Shown: positions 44,819-57,404, counted from the stretch's first letter. The stretch: DNA of 64,000 nt from Brachionus rotundiformis (GCA_016802295.1 JAESIW010000129.1:884677-948676); one strand, 5' to 3'. Numbers and translations: made by a program. Notes: generated by a model from the letters alone, not told the origin.

Positions 44819-45826
44819 ATCAATTATTAAATAATTTCAATATTTTAATGCATCTTTTAAAAGTTAATTTTTTAATTAGCTTAATAATAATTACTATTTG
44901 ACTCTATAAAAACTTAAATAATAAATTCAATTTAATAATATAATACACATATTTTTCTCTTTTTTTAAGTTTTAAAATTAAGAAAAATTTATCTCAATAA
45001 TTTTGCTGGACTCTTTATTTAATTTTAAAAAAGATTATTCAATAATTTTATCGTTCATTTTTCAAGTTTAGTTACAATCTCTTTTCTAAATATAAGTCTT
45101 TAAAATTTTGTAACTTAGTAAATGTCATTTTCAAGAAAAAATCATTTTCAAGTTAAGAATAGATGCATCATTAGAATCTGATCAAATGTCATTAAACTTA
45201 CCTCAAAATATCTAATATGATTTGATCACATTTTTACCTGAGGTTTGAATAATGAACATTTAAAAACTAACCACATTATTTTGGCAAAGTCAGTCGGAAG
45301 TCTGGTAAGTCTGGCGGAAATAGATGTTAAATATTATCTATTATTTAAACTAAACAAAATACTGGAATCTGCATGTACACACCTTATATATATTTTTTTG
45401 ACAGAGGATTTTCCAAATATATCATTATATTTCGTTCTAATGGAAAAAAGTAAATGAAAATTATAAAATAAAGAATATGATTTTGGAAAAAAAGTGACTT
45501 TAAATAAAACATTTATTGATATTTGATTTAAATATGGATAATATTTTTTTTAGATATTAATTATTATTTTTTTGAATTTAATTATTATTCTTAAACCTTG
45601 TGAGTCAAGCTTATTTATCAAAAATCAATTTCTAGTAAAAAACTAAAAAATCATTCTTTGTCTCCGAAAGTTTAGTAAATATTTGTTGTAAGACAAGAAT
45701 CTAAAAACTTTGAATTAAATTATATCACATATCTATACAATATTTTTTCTTCTATTTTTATGATCAAGACTTATAATATAATTTAACTGAAAATAGATAT
45801 ATCTTTTTGATTTAAAGGAAAAAAAG
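44819..45826. other. Intergenic, no gene seen
   Basis: AT-rich. The short open frame at 45245-45457 has no family signature or splice context. Confidence 0.4.
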
Positions 45827-45917
45827 TCCCGCAAAGCGGATTTGAACCACTGACCTAAGGATCGCTTTGTATTCTAAACTCTACAGTCCTCCGCTCTGCC
45901 AACTGAGCTATCGCGGG
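45827..45917 (-). tRNA. tRNA-Tyr(GUA) with 18-nt intron, variant acceptor stem
   Basis: Same structure and intron as the other copies. One base differs: the 3' acceptor strand reads TTGCGGG rather than TCGCGGG, turning one G-C pair into a G-U wobble. The downstream T run on the minus strand (TTTTTTT after the discriminator) is present. It is solitary, without an inverted partner, although the adjacent 5' flank (CTATTCAAG, TGTCATAATTTTAG) resembles the spacer of the paired copies. Confidence 0.93.
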
Positions 45918-46319
45918 CTTGCTATTCAAGCCTAAATAATTACATGTCATAATTTTAGAAAAAAAAGATCTCTAATTTATCATTTTCCTAAAGTAATAAA
46001 CAAAATTATACATAAAATAAAAAAGTGAAGAAATTTTGAAAAAAAACTTTTAAAAAATGATTTTTCTTTTTGCCTAAAGAATTTAAACAATCTTAATCAA
46101 AGCAATTAAAATCTCTTATGGATTGAAAATGTTTAAAAACCAATTTCAACTCAACTCTAACAAACTTGAATGTAAAGAAATTTTGTCTTTTTTTCAAAAC
46201 TAAATTTCAAAATATCAGTTTTTGTAAAATTATGTTAATTTAAACTAATGAATACCAATTTTTAAAGCACATGTTTATTCAAAAATTTAAATTTTGACCA
46301 AAAATTTAGAATAAACAAA
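45918..46319. other. Intergenic; UTP13 promoter side
   Basis: AT-rich. Shares about 50 bp with the spacer of the paired tRNA-Tyr loci directly next to the tRNA. Nothing else is recognised. Confidence 0.4.
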
Positions 46320-49047
46320 ATGAAGCATATTAGGCAAAGGTATTAGGCTCAAAATTATCTATATTGATAAATAAAATTTAAAAAGTCTTAAGATTGATAG
46401 AGTTAAAGAAACTCAGTACACTGGTGGAAACATAAGTGTTAGCTCATGTGGTAGCTATCTATTTTGCATCTACGGAACCAGCGTAAATGTGATCGATATC
46501 CAAACAGGCTGCACCAAACACTCGCTTGAAAGCGTAAGCTCATTTTCTCTCTGTTTGTCTTGATTTATAGCACTTTGTCATTGAATTTAAGGAAGAAGAA
46601 GAGATAACCTGTATTGCACTCTCACCTGATGATAAGCACTTGATAACAGCTCACAAAAATTTACTCTTAAAACAATGGGATAATTGGAACCAATTTGACC
46701 AGAATGACACAAAAAAAGTAACCAACAAGTGTACAAGAACATGGAAGGCTATACACACTGCGCCAATTCATTTCATGTGTTTCGATTCGTCCAGCACTTT
46801 GCTAGCCACTGGAAGCAGCGATTACACAGTCAAAGTATGGGATGTTCAAGCTCAATACTGCACCCACAATCTGAAGGGCGCTCAAGGCATTATCAGATCT
46901 ATAGTCTTCTATCCAGATGTCAGACTAAAGCAACAGCTAGTTACGGGAGCCGAGGATGGCAAAATAAGAGTGTACAATTTAAACAACAGTCAGATGATAG
47001 CGTGCCTTGAAGGACACTTTAGTGCTGTGACCAGTCTTCAGTATCTTCATGGAGACAAGCTGATTAGCTCTTCCAGAGACAAAGTTTTAATAATTTGGAA
47101 TTTAGATTCGTTTACCAAAGTAAAAACAGTGCCTGTGTACGAATCTATTGAGTCTTTTTTAGTCGACTCAAAAATAGAAGATAACCAGAATGAACGCTTT
47201 GTCATTACTATGGGAAATGATGGTCTATTGAAAATTTGGGACACAAAAAAATCAAAAATTTTATACTCACAAAATGAATCTGAGTCTCTAAAAATTCAAA
47301 GACGGACAGAAAACGAACTTGACCAAGTTATCAGCCATGGAATTTACAACAAATATACAAGAACTCTTTTTTTGGTAACTAGTGACCAAATGATTGTATT
47401 TGTGCGCGTTGACACCGACATGATAAAAAAAATAATCGATGAGCAAGAATTAAATGAAGATGATGGTAGCAAAATTTTCTCAGCATATAAACAATACATA
47501 GGAGATCATGGTGAAATACTTGACCTACAGTATTGTAGCCAAAATGAAAGCCTACTAGCTATGGCAACCAATAGCGAATTTATCAAAGTATATGACTTGA
47601 ATACATGGGACTGTAAACTATTAAAAGGTCATACTGATTTGGTAATCTGTTTGACAGTCTATGTGGAAAAAAATTCAAATTTAAGCTATTTGGCATCTAG
47701 CTCCAAGGATAATACAATTCGATTGTGGCGCATTGATCCACAATCAAATACATTTGAATGTATTTTAGTGTCTCGTGGTCATACACAGGATGTGGGCGCT
47801 CTAGCCTTTTCTCACATGCGTCTGTCATTTCTAATCTCAGGGAGCATTGACACAACAATCAAGTGCTGGAAAATAACTGCTGACCAAACAAATTCATCAT
47901 TAAAAATGGACACACATTTTACAATCAAAGCTCATGAAAAAGACATTAATAGTGTCTGTGTGTCGCCTAATGATAAATTGGTTGCATCTGGGTCCAGTGA
48001 CAAGACGGCCAAAATATGGGACAGTGAAAATGGTATCTGTCTTGGAGTTTTAAGAGGACACAAACGAGGAATTTGGTGCGTGCAGTTTTCTCCAGTTGAT
48101 CAACTACTTGTGACCAGTAGTGCAGATGGAACAATTAAGCTATGGTCTCTTGGCGATTTTTCATGTGTCAAAACCTTCGAAGGCCATAGCACATCGGTTT
48201 TAAGGGTTTTGTTTGTCAACAATGGTACTCAAGTGATATCCAGTGCTTCTGATGGACTGATAAAACTGTGGAACATAAAGACCAATGAGTGTGTTGGAAC
48301 TTTTGACGGGCATGAAGACAAAGCTTGGGCTCTGACAGGGAGCAAAGATGAATCCAGGTTTGTTAGCGGAGGTGCTGATGGCAAGCTAATTGTTTGGAAA
48401 GATGCTACCGATGAACTTTATGAGCAAGAGCTTGAAAAAAGGGAGGAAATTTTGCTTAAGTAAACTAATTGGGTTTAATTTTCTAACCTGTTGACTTTTT
48501 TAAATTTTATTCCTTTAGGGAACAAGAGCTGGATAATTATATGAAGGAGAAAATATGGAAAAAGGCGCTTGGTTTGGCTATTCAGCTTGATAAACCCTTT
48601 AAATGCTACGAAATTATTCAAGAGATATTGCAGCCAAAAATTGAGCTTAGTCAAGGCTCGAAAGAAACCAAAGGGCGACAAGACTTGGAAAAAACTTTGC
48701 TAAAATTAAGAGATGATCAAATCAGTAATTAATTTGTTTATTTTATACAGAATATTTTTTAAAATTATCACTAAGGATCACTTTTAAAATATGCCAATGA
48801 TTGGAACACAAACACAAAGTTTTGTTTAATAGCTCAGATTGTGTTTGAGCTGATAATGAGAAACTATCCACCTGAATTTTTAATTGATGAGTCGAATTCA
48901 GAATTTTCGGCCAAAATAATTGAGCAATTTTTGCCATATAGTGAAAGGCATTTTGCCAGAGTTAATAAATTAACTCAACAGATCATGTTTATAGATTTTG
49001 CGTGGCAGAATATGAAATTGGATGATAACAAAATTGAAAATAAATAA
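46320..49047 (+). CDS. TBL3: UTP13/TBL3, WD40 protein of the small-subunit processome
   Basis: Five exons: 46320-46339, 46386-46533, 46571-48459, 48519-48724, 48776-49047 (2535 nt, 844 residues; human TBL3 about 808). It is a UTP-B subunit that acts in the nucleolus on pre-18S rRNA. It starts MKHIRQSLKIDRVKETQYTGG, matching the family N-terminus ahead of the first propeller. Two tandem WD40 propellers follow, with repeats such as LATGSSDYTVKVWD, LLVTSSADGTIKLW and SGSSDKTAKIWD. The C-terminal Utp13 domain runs from about residue 665: EQELDNYMKEKIWKKALGLA, NDWNTNTKFCLIAQIV, LPYSERHFARVNKL and FIDFAWQNMKLDD. The tiny 20-nt first exon is supported by frame and splice signals but is the least certain part. 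Confidence 0.93.
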
Positions 49048-49865
49048 AATCTTTACTCTAAATGTTATTTTATTTAAAAAAAGAGAAATAGAGGACCAGC
49101 AATTGGAAGCTATGATCTATAACAAAATCAAAAATTTTCCAATTTTTCAGATAAAAAACTAAAATGATTTTCTGGTGAAGATAAAAGACAAAAAGTAAAG
49201 CATCAATGTTATTTAAATTGATTATTGATTTTGTTTACCTAAAAAAAAAGAAAATAAAGTTTTTATTTTTGGTAAAAAAGATGCAACAAAGTATGGTTTA
49301 CTATGTTGGGATATTTTTTTAGAAATGTTTTTTTTAGTATTTATCAAAACAGGATGAATTTTTGTTCTATTTGATTTTGAAATCCACAATACCATTATTA
49401 CTTAAGGTAAAAAAAAGATTCAATTTTTTTTAATTGAAAGGAACTACACAACCCTTTAGGTAAAAAACTCAAAAGAGGTTAAACCATCATCAAAAGAAAA
49501 ATTTAAATTGTTCTGACATCAATTGTGCATTAAGATGTTTATAAAATTTGAATGATTGTTTCAAATAAATTCTTTATAAAATAAAATTTGAATTCTAATT
49601 TGAAAAAACTCAATTATTTTTTTCTAATTTTGCTTAAAATTGTTTAAAAACTGCAAATTTGATTTTTATCTTTTTTTATTTTATTATTTTTGTAGATATT
49701 AGTTTAAAAAAATTTATTCAAAATTGATTAAAAATTTTCTCAATAAACTAAAATAAATAAGGACAAATTTTTTTGAAATAATTGTCTGATAAATTGAACA
49801 AAATTTTAAGCTAATTAAATCACCAGATAAAAAATTAAATTGATTGAAAAAAATTTACGAAGCTT
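49048..49865. other. Convergent intergenic region
   Basis: Lies between the stops of UTP13 (+) and AMPK-alpha copy A (-). AT-rich, with no gene seen. Confidence 0.5.
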
Positions 49866-52067
49866 CTATCGTGCCAATGACCCTATTAGACTGGCGCATA
49901 ATTCCAAAAATTCCATCATATTGTGTTGAACAATTTGATTATTTTTGCTATATTCATCATCAATTAATTTTTGCTCATCTTAAACAGTTAAATTAAATTT
50001 TATTTAAGTAAAATAGAATCAACTTTTTACCAGGTGTAAGGTCAAAACTACGAAAATCAAGTAGATAACTTTTATGATCCACTTGGTAAAGTTGTAAACC
50101 AATTTTAATAAATCGATTCGGTCCAACTTGTTTCCTCACCCTAAGGCTATACATACTTGAATTGTAGTATTTCCATTGCTAGTGACAAAAATATTTTACA
50201 CAATAAAAAACCAATATTAGCTTAGATTACCATGTTACTGGTTTTAATAGCTTTAAAAACTTCATTCATTATGTCCTGTGGCTTTGACTGGGATCGAATG
50301 CCCAAATGCCATTTGGCTTTCTTCAGAGGTTTTTTAGCCTCTTGCTCCAAAGTCTTGGACTCTTCAAGCGTCGGAGTAATATCCTTTAGCTGAGGCATAC
50401 GTTCAGGATGTTCTTTGTTAGCCTGGTTACCCTTCAATTTAGTAAAAATTTTAAAATATTTTTTTTCAATTTTTTATAAGAGCTAATTTAATATAGCAAT
50501 AATTTATATGATATGATAGCGTTAAGAATTTTGAATATTAAGTTGATTAGTTTTGAGGGTAGTTTAAGATAATTGATACCAATGACATCAATTATTTAAA
50601 TTAAGCTTAAGATGCTTAATATAGCAAATATAGACCCTATGCTTACGATTACTTCCGTTTGGGAATCTCCTTTCTTGCCAGCTTGATTGTTTCGTATAGG
50701 ATTTGGTTTAATATTCTGAGAAAGTTATGCTGAATAGCTATTAATTTTAAGTTAGTTGGAGAACTTACCATGTCCATGAAAAATGAAGTGGTTGGTGGCG
50801 AACTGGCAACGAAAAAATCGTTTATTTGTACCCTATTTTGAGCTAAAAAATTAATTTTTTTTAAAATTTTTATCATATTTCATAATCCAATTATTTACCA
50901 TCGCTGATACGTCTATTATCTATTATTAAATGATAGGCAATGACGTATTGGTCATGCTGATCACCATTTGTCAAAGCTCTCTGCACAGTTTTCTCATCTA
51001 TACTAAATTTCTGAACAAAATTTGAATGTAACATTTTTTATCTAAATTAAGTACCTCACAAATTTCGCAGACAGCATCTACATCGAAAATATTAAGATTT
51101 TCTGGTGCTGGTTTAGGAAATAGATAATCAGGCAAGTTTATTTTAAACCATTCATGTTCTTTTATTTCCTTGACTGTGGCTCTTTTCAATGGATCCACTG
51201 TCAGCATTCTTGATATTAGATCAGCAACTGACCGGCTCAGATAGTCCGGAGTTGAGTAAACACCAGAGCGAATTTTTTTAAACAAAATTTGAACACTTTC
51301 ATCATCAAATGGCAAGGTGCCTGTCAACAAGGCATATAATATGATGCCACAGCTCCATATGTCTACTTCAGGCCCTGCATACAATCTTAATTGTTAATAT
51401 AAGCACTTATTCCTTTAAATTTTGTTCTTAATTTTACTCTCCGCTGACCACTTCGGGAGCTGCATAGTTCGGCGAACCACAACTTGTTCGCAAAAATTCT
51501 CCATCTTTCATCATATTTGACAGACCAAAGTCAGCTATTTTTACATTCATGTTAGTGTCCAGCAATAAATTTTCCGGTTTTAGATCTCTTTATTTGTTTA
51601 AATTACCAATTTGGAAACAAAAATGGATAAAAAAAGAAAGAAAGAAACCTGTGAACAATCATGTGACGATGGCAATATGCTACACCAGATATAATCTGTT
51701 GGAAAAACTTTCTAGCCTCATTTTCGTTTAGTTTACCATTCTTTACAATATGGTCAAACAACTCTCCCCCACTAACATACTCCATTACCATGAAAATGTC
51801 ACTTGGAGTGTTGATCACCTGATAGAGCTTGATTATGTGCGGATGACGGAACAGTTTCAAATTTTGGATTTCGCGTCTAATCTTGCCAACCACGTCCAAG
51901 CTTTTTATCTTGTCTCTGTTCATTATTTTGATGGCAACCGTGTGTCCAGTTAGTTGGTGTCGGGCTTTTTTCACCTTTCCAAAGCTACCACTGCCCAAAG
52001 TCTCCAACAAAATGTAGTGACCAATTTTAATTTGATTCTGTGGATTTTCAGCATTTGAAGCGCTCAT
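49866..52067 (-). CDS. PRKAA: AMP-activated protein kinase catalytic subunit alpha, copy A
   Basis: Minus strand, eight exons: 52067-51649, 51587-51438, 51385-51055, 51010-50899, 50842-50769, 50431-50231, 50178-50031, 49978-49866 (1548 nt, 515 residues). It is the energy-sensing Ser/Thr kinase of the AMPK/SNF1 heterotrimer. The kinase domain has GSGSFGKV, VAIK (K47), HRDLKPEN (D141), DFG (D159), and the LKB1-target Thr174 in FLRTSCGSPNYAAPE. The autoinhibitory region follows, with QYVIAYHLIIDNRRI. The beta-binding region has KKAKWHLGIRSQSKPQDIMN and WKYYNSSMYSLRVRKQ, ending MMEFLELCASLIGSLAR. Intron 5 (50432-50768) is unusually long. Exons 1-3 and their introns are almost identical to copy B, while the rest differs. 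Confidence 0.95.
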
Positions 52068-52160
52068 AGAAAGCGTTCTTTCCTTTACTTTTTTCTTTAG
52101 CTTTATCTATTTAAACAATTAGGATTTGATTTAAATAAAAAAATAAAGCTTGTTTTAACA

Positions 52161-53042
52161 TTATTTTATTGACATGGTAAAAATTAAAGGCTCGTTTGTT
52201 TCAACTAAAACATTAGTAATTTGAAAATCAATAATGCTTGGATCATGGTAAAATAATTTCAAAAATTTTAATTGTCTTGTTTCAGGATCAATAAAATCAA
52301 ATTCATTCGAAGTAGAAATACAATGGCCAAATTTAAGAACTCTTTTATTTAAATCCCATTTAAATCCTAGAGTAGTTACTTTAGTAGGACCTCCAATTGG
52401 TATTAAACCACAATGTTTATTAACTAAATTCTGGTCAAAATAGATAATATTTAAACCTTTTCTTAGCAAAAAAGTAATTGACTCTGAGTCAACTACATAA
52501 GCTTCTAAATCACTAAGGCATTCATCAAAAAGAGTGTTTAAATTTCCAAAAATATGATCCATTCTCCCTCCATTTTCACAGAAACAATAAATTTTATCTA
52601 TTTCTTGTCTTGGTAGAGTATCTATTGAGCCTGTTGAGATTCTGTCCACGAGATCAAATGCACTCTGCTTTGAAATGCATTCGACTGCAAATTTTAGAGT
52701 TTTGGTAAAGTCATTGAAGTCCTGGTGTGAAAGTTTGACTGTCACACTGCCATGTTTTGAGTAAAATTCCAGATTTTCTTGTTCAACAGAGTCTAAATCA
52801 CCACAAATAAAATCCGGGAGGTATTTTTGGGCTTTATGCTGCTGGCTGGCCCAGTCAAACAGTCTATTAGTGCCACCATCGACTGCAAATTTCAAAGTTG
52901 ACGATTCCCATAGTTTGACCAATTTTTTTTCATTTGAGCTTGTTATTGGACGATTCAGGATTACCAATGCGCAGTTTTTGCATTCGGAGTTATCTTGGAA
53001 AGCAGCTAAGGGATACCATTTGTGAACTAGACCGTAGCTCAT
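52161..53042 (-). CDS. TPK1: Thiamin pyrophosphokinase
   Basis: 293 residues in one exon, minus strand. Transfers pyrophosphate from ATP to thiamin to make thiamin diphosphate, the cofactor of pyruvate and 2-oxoglutarate dehydrogenases and transketolase. Motifs in order: CALVILNRPI, FAVDGGTNRLFDW, PDFICGDLDSV (metal/ATP site DxDS), DFNDFTKTLKFA, ENGGRMDHIFGNLNTLF, CGLIPIGGPTKVTTLGFKWD, STSNEFD, ending EPLIFTMSIK, as in the animal enzyme. Length is slightly above the human 243 because of inserts (for example residues about 125-150 and 255-275). A possible upstream micro-exon (ATGGCGACCAATCAAGCG then GTAAG, about 53630-53613) does not join in frame, so the ATG at 53042 is preferred. It starts about 0.75 kb from ABTB1. 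Confidence 0.94.
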   Translation of the reverse strand: MSYGLVHKWYPLAAFQDNSECKNCALVILNRPITSSNEKKLVKLWESSTLKFAVDGGTNRLFDWASQQHKAQKYLPDFICGDLDSVEQENLEFYSKHGSVTVKLSHQDFNDFTKTLKFAVECISKQSAFDLVDRISTGSIDTLPRQEIDKIYCFCENGGRMDHIFGNLNTLFDECLSDLEAYVVDSESITFLLRKGLNIIYFDQNLVNKHCGLIPIGGPTKVTTLGFKWDLNKRVLKFGHCISTSNEFDFIDPETRQLKFLKLFYHDPSIIDFQITNVLVETNEPLIFTMSIK

Positions 53043-53790
53043 ATCGAACCAGCTACATTAGATTTCAAAATTTAAAATGTGTCTAAAAACTGTTCTAATT
53101 AGATAAACCTTAATTTTTCTAATATTTATTATTAAACACTCTTTAATTAAGTGATCAGAAAATTGATGAATTTAATAAAAAAATGAAATTCAAAATTTGC
53201 GTTCAACAATTTTTTTTTAATTTAAAAAATTGAATTTAAATTTTAAATTAGCATAAAGCATTATACTATTGCTAAACGATTTGTTTAAAAATTTTAGATG
53301 CGTAAATTCTAGAAAAATTACGAGTTTTTATTTACAAAAAATAAATTAAAATAAATTAGAATAAATTTTTTTGCTCATTGCCAATAAATTAATAACATGC
53401 TCTACAATTTTTTAAAAAAAAATTATAGTAAAACACATATCAAAAATGAATGGTTTTTAATTTTGCTTTTATTAAATCTTATCTAGTAAATTTAAAATTT
53501 GAGTAAAAGTTTTACCACAATCTAATAAGACTGGTTAAGATTAAGTTTTACCTTCAGAATCTTTGGGATATTTAATGAGCCAATTTTAAAACAAGCTTTA
53601 ATTAAAAATCAACTTACCGCTTGATTGGTCGCCATATTTTATCTACTTTAAAAACCACTATACAAAATTAATTTAAATTTAAAAACAAATTTTTATCTAA
53701 AATAAATTAAAAATGCGGATTTAGGTGCAATACTTTAAAATAAATTTAACAAAAAAAAACGAAAAATATTTTATTTTTTAAATAATTTTT
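53043..53790. other. Intergenic; TPK1 5' region
   Basis: Contains a short ATG-led segment with a good splice donor at about 53630-53613 (minus strand) that could be a non-coding or alternative first exon of TPK1. The rest is AT-rich without features. Confidence 0.35.
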
Positions 53791-56252
53791 CTAACATATT
53801 AGATTAAGCTCATTTAATATTCTATCTATAATACCAAGTTTTACTTCTCGCTCAATTTCGGTACTAGTCTTGTTTTTAATGAGACTTAAATGAACCGAGC
53901 TCTCATTTATCGCGTAGCGCAAATCATCTACAATGTCAATCGAGTCTGTTTCTTGTCTCATTTTAAGATTTTTAGCATCTTCCAAAATTATTTCCTTTAA
54001 TTCTTGACATTTTTCAAGCTTTAAAAAAAATTAAAAAAAATAAATACCTATCTTTTTTGTCTAATTTTACTTCAACTAAATTATTTGCCAGATGACTGAT
54101 ACAGGAAAATTCAAGCTTTTTAAGCTCGTATAGCCGAGCAAGCTTTAAAAAGTCAAACACGTTTTCATTATTCAGAAAGCCAGCTAAATGTGAGCCACAT
54201 TTTCTCTTAAGACTAGATAACATGTACAGATCAGCAGTGATTAAAGTTTCCAGCAAGATATTTTCATTTAGCTGTTAAAAAATGTATCAAAAAAATTCTT
54301 TTTTTAATTTAAATTTAAATTAAAAACCTCTTCTTTTGAGAATTGATCCGAGTATATAAAAAAAATTATCTCAACCAGAACTTCTTTTGATATTTCTTTT
54401 AAAGTTAGAGTGGGCATATTTGCCAAACTTTTGTCATTTGATTTCAGCTCATTAAAAGGGTCACTGAGAAAAGCCCTAAAATAGTCACAACGCTCGGCAA
54501 TAAAAGCCTTCAAACTAGATTATAATAACTATTTTTTTAATTTTACCAAATCAAATTTACCTTATGGACACAAAAAGTTAATTTTTCTTCTAAAAAAATT
54601 TCCATGTCATGGATAAATTTGACTGTCTCCCCGAGATTGTGACCACATGGTACCGGAACAAGCGGTTTTAACTCTTCAGGCAGACAATAAAATGCTAAAT
54701 TTTTAAAGTCAGAGGATATTTTTTCCTGGCAAAGGACTGATATTGAAGTGTTCAATTTCGACTGTATACCAAATTTACCAATTACTTAAAAAATTTATAA
54801 ATATTAATTTAAACTTAAATAAGATTTTTTTTTTAAATAACCAGAAAATTTTCTAGTTATTTTAAAATTAATTTTTAATTTAATATATTAACATATTGAG
54901 TTTTTATAGCCTAGAATTTTTATTTTTTATTTAAAATTCTCTTAAGTATTTTTAGTAACTAAGTTGAGAAATTTCAAAAATTTGCTGCTAAGAGATAAGT
55001 TTTTGTATCTGTATGATAAGAACCATTTATCAGATAAATATCCAATGTTTTTTTCCAAATGCTTGATCTGTGGCTGTAATGTCCAATTTTTTAAAAAATT
55101 TAAACCAAGAGCTTTTAAATAAACTAAATTAGTTAAGAGTCTATAATAAATTAAGGAAAATATAAAATTCATAATCAAATAAAATATAAATTTGATAAAA
55201 ACACAATAACTAAATTCTTTTTGATCTTAAAATATTTTTTTCTTTTAATTAGAATGAATTAATCAGTAAAACTAAATTTTTTACACAATCTTAATTAACT
55301 TAGAAGTTTTAATAGTTTTTTTAGTGGTCTTTGGCAAAAAAAAACTTGAATAAAAAAATTACTAAATAGGTCGGTTTCGTGAACCACTTTTTGGTCATCA
55401 AAATCTGATTTGGCATCGAAATTGTCCAATTTAACATCATCATCAACTAATCTTAAATTAAATAATTTTTCCTCAAATTTTTGTATCAGTTCGTCTAGCT
55501 TGAACAATTTGGCCAAGCGGAGACAACTTTTAAAATGAATCTTGAGCGAGCTAAATCGGCCTGTGTAAATGTATTTAAGCATGGACTCAAATGCTTCTGG
55601 TATCAACTACCAAAAATTATGTTTATCTTTTACAATTTCAGTTGTTTTTACAAACTATACTTGTTCATTTTGGCCATAAATCCATGTCCTCTTTTGCCAT
55701 TTGTTCTCAAATTTAGCTCGAAAATACTCGGACCTGGCGCACAAAATAAACTTATGAGCTTTAAAAGATCTGTCTTTTATCTCAAAAGTTATGTCCGAGT
55801 GCATACCAATTTCGAAAAGTCTGTCAAAAATTAGCTTTAAATAAAATTAGAGAAACTATTAATTAACCAACTACCTTTCCAAATGAAGGTCATATTGGTC
55901 CAACTTGGTCGTGTTGATCTTATAAGTTTTTAGAACATTTCTTATTTGATCGGTCAAAGCACCGTACAGACATCGTTCACCATCGAACGTGTTGGCCTCG
56001 CAGCGAGCTCCATTGTCCAAAAGGAACTCGACTATTTCCAAATGGCCACACAAACAAGCGTAATAAAGTGGTGTTGAGTCCCATTTATCTCTTAGATTTA
56101 AATTAACATTTTCTTTATCGATTAAAAGTCTGAAAATTGCCAATGTATTTTTAGTTTATTAATTTATTAAAATAATTTTAACCAAATTACTTTAATTTGG
56201 CCAAATCGCCACTTTTACAGTATTTAAATAAATATATTTCGTTTAGATTCAT
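53791..56252 (-). CDS. ABTB1: ABTB1 (ankyrin repeat and double BTB domain protein)
   Basis: Minus strand, eight exons: 56252-56191, 56129-55875, 55820-55661, 55606-55388, 54761-54561, 54507-54328, 54271-54071, 54018-53791 (1506 nt, 501 residues; human 478). Ankyrin repeats come first: VNLNLRDKWDSTPLYYACLC and NGARCEANTFDGERCLYGAL, nearly invariant in the family. BTB domain 1 follows (LFEIGMHSDITFEI, FILCARSEYFRAKF, LKYIYTGRF). BTB domain 2 has FCVHKAFIAERCDYFRAFLS, FIYSDQF, TADLYMLSSLKRKCGSHLA. The conserved C-terminal tail is RQETDSIDIVDDLRY, ending NLIC. BTB proteins often serve as CUL3 adaptors; that role is inferred. The exon 4 donor (GTGGTT) is weak and chosen for phase. Intron 4 (54762-55387) is long and contains an extra coding-like stretch. 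Confidence 0.92.
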
Positions 56253-57404
56253 TTTTATCTATTCAATAACCTTAACAAATTAATACCTGAAATATTATTC
56301 TCTTTTTTTTAACAAAAAATGACGCATTTTTAAGAATTACCAAAATATAATTTTATTTAAATTATAACTATTTTTAGAATTTATGTTGCAAATAAATTAT
56401 GAATATTTATTAAATGATAAAACGTTTTTTTTCCAAGCTAAGGGTGCCTTGTAGCTCAACATTTTGTTTCAATTATTTAAAATGCTTTAATTTATGTTCC
56501 AAGCCTAGATAAGAAATTCGGTTCAAAAACTCGGCACTTAAATTCAGGTAAAATTAAATTTGATAACCTAATGATGTTAAATTAATTTTAAAACACAATT
56601 TTTAGACGAAAAAGAACAAATGATCTTAAATTAAGTAAGAATGTTAATAAAATTGATTTTAGAATTAAAGGCCCTAGATAGAAGAATACGCTCCATAGAT
56701 ATGATAACATAAAACAAACTTTAAATTTTTTAATACTTAAATAAACAAATAAATAATGAACTATTTATTATTAAAATTTAAATGTTAAAAAAATTAAATA
56801 AAGAATTTTAATATTTAAAATTATAGTCCCAACAGCTACCATCTGATTAACATTCAGTAGGGAAACAACCATCTTTAGTTAATTTAAGTTCCATTGAAAA
56901 TTATCCTTTAGCCAACATGTTAAAAGCCAAGATACTCAAGAGTGAGCTGAAGAATCCTGGGAATATTTCCAATTTGTTCCAGAAATTATGTAATCAAATA
57001 TCACTACAGATTATGTAGAAATATAAGCAAATAGATAATTAAAAATAATAAATAAAATAATTTGTGAATTTTTGTCAATTATTGTTTTGAAAATATCGAC
57101 AAAAATTCAACTGCATTAAATTTCCAACCTATTCCAATTATTCAAAATATGATTTCTAAAAAAGATAATATTTTTTTATTATTTTATCTTAAGTTTGTAG
57201 ACCATATCTTGTACTTTTACAAGAAAGCGTGGAAATTGCCAACTGACCATGTATTCTATGTTGTTTTTCATTTTAGCATTTGAAAAGGTCACCTCGTGAA
57301 CGCCTTTTAGACCAAAAATTACAGATATTAATTTTAATTTACCAAGAATTATCTCATTTTTTTATAATTTTTATAATAATAAATCAACTGTAGGTAAAAA
57401 AAAG
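56253..57404. other. Intergenic, no gene seen
   Basis: AT-rich sequence upstream of ABTB1, before the second tRNA-Tyr pair. No exon recognised. Confidence 0.45.

Noticed and set aside
53613..53630. Micro-exon ATGGCGACCAATCAAGCG with a perfect donor as start of TPK1
   Set aside because: It does not join in frame to the TPK1 coding exon through any acceptor I could see, and the ATG at 53042 already fits the family N-terminus. It may still be a non-coding first exon.
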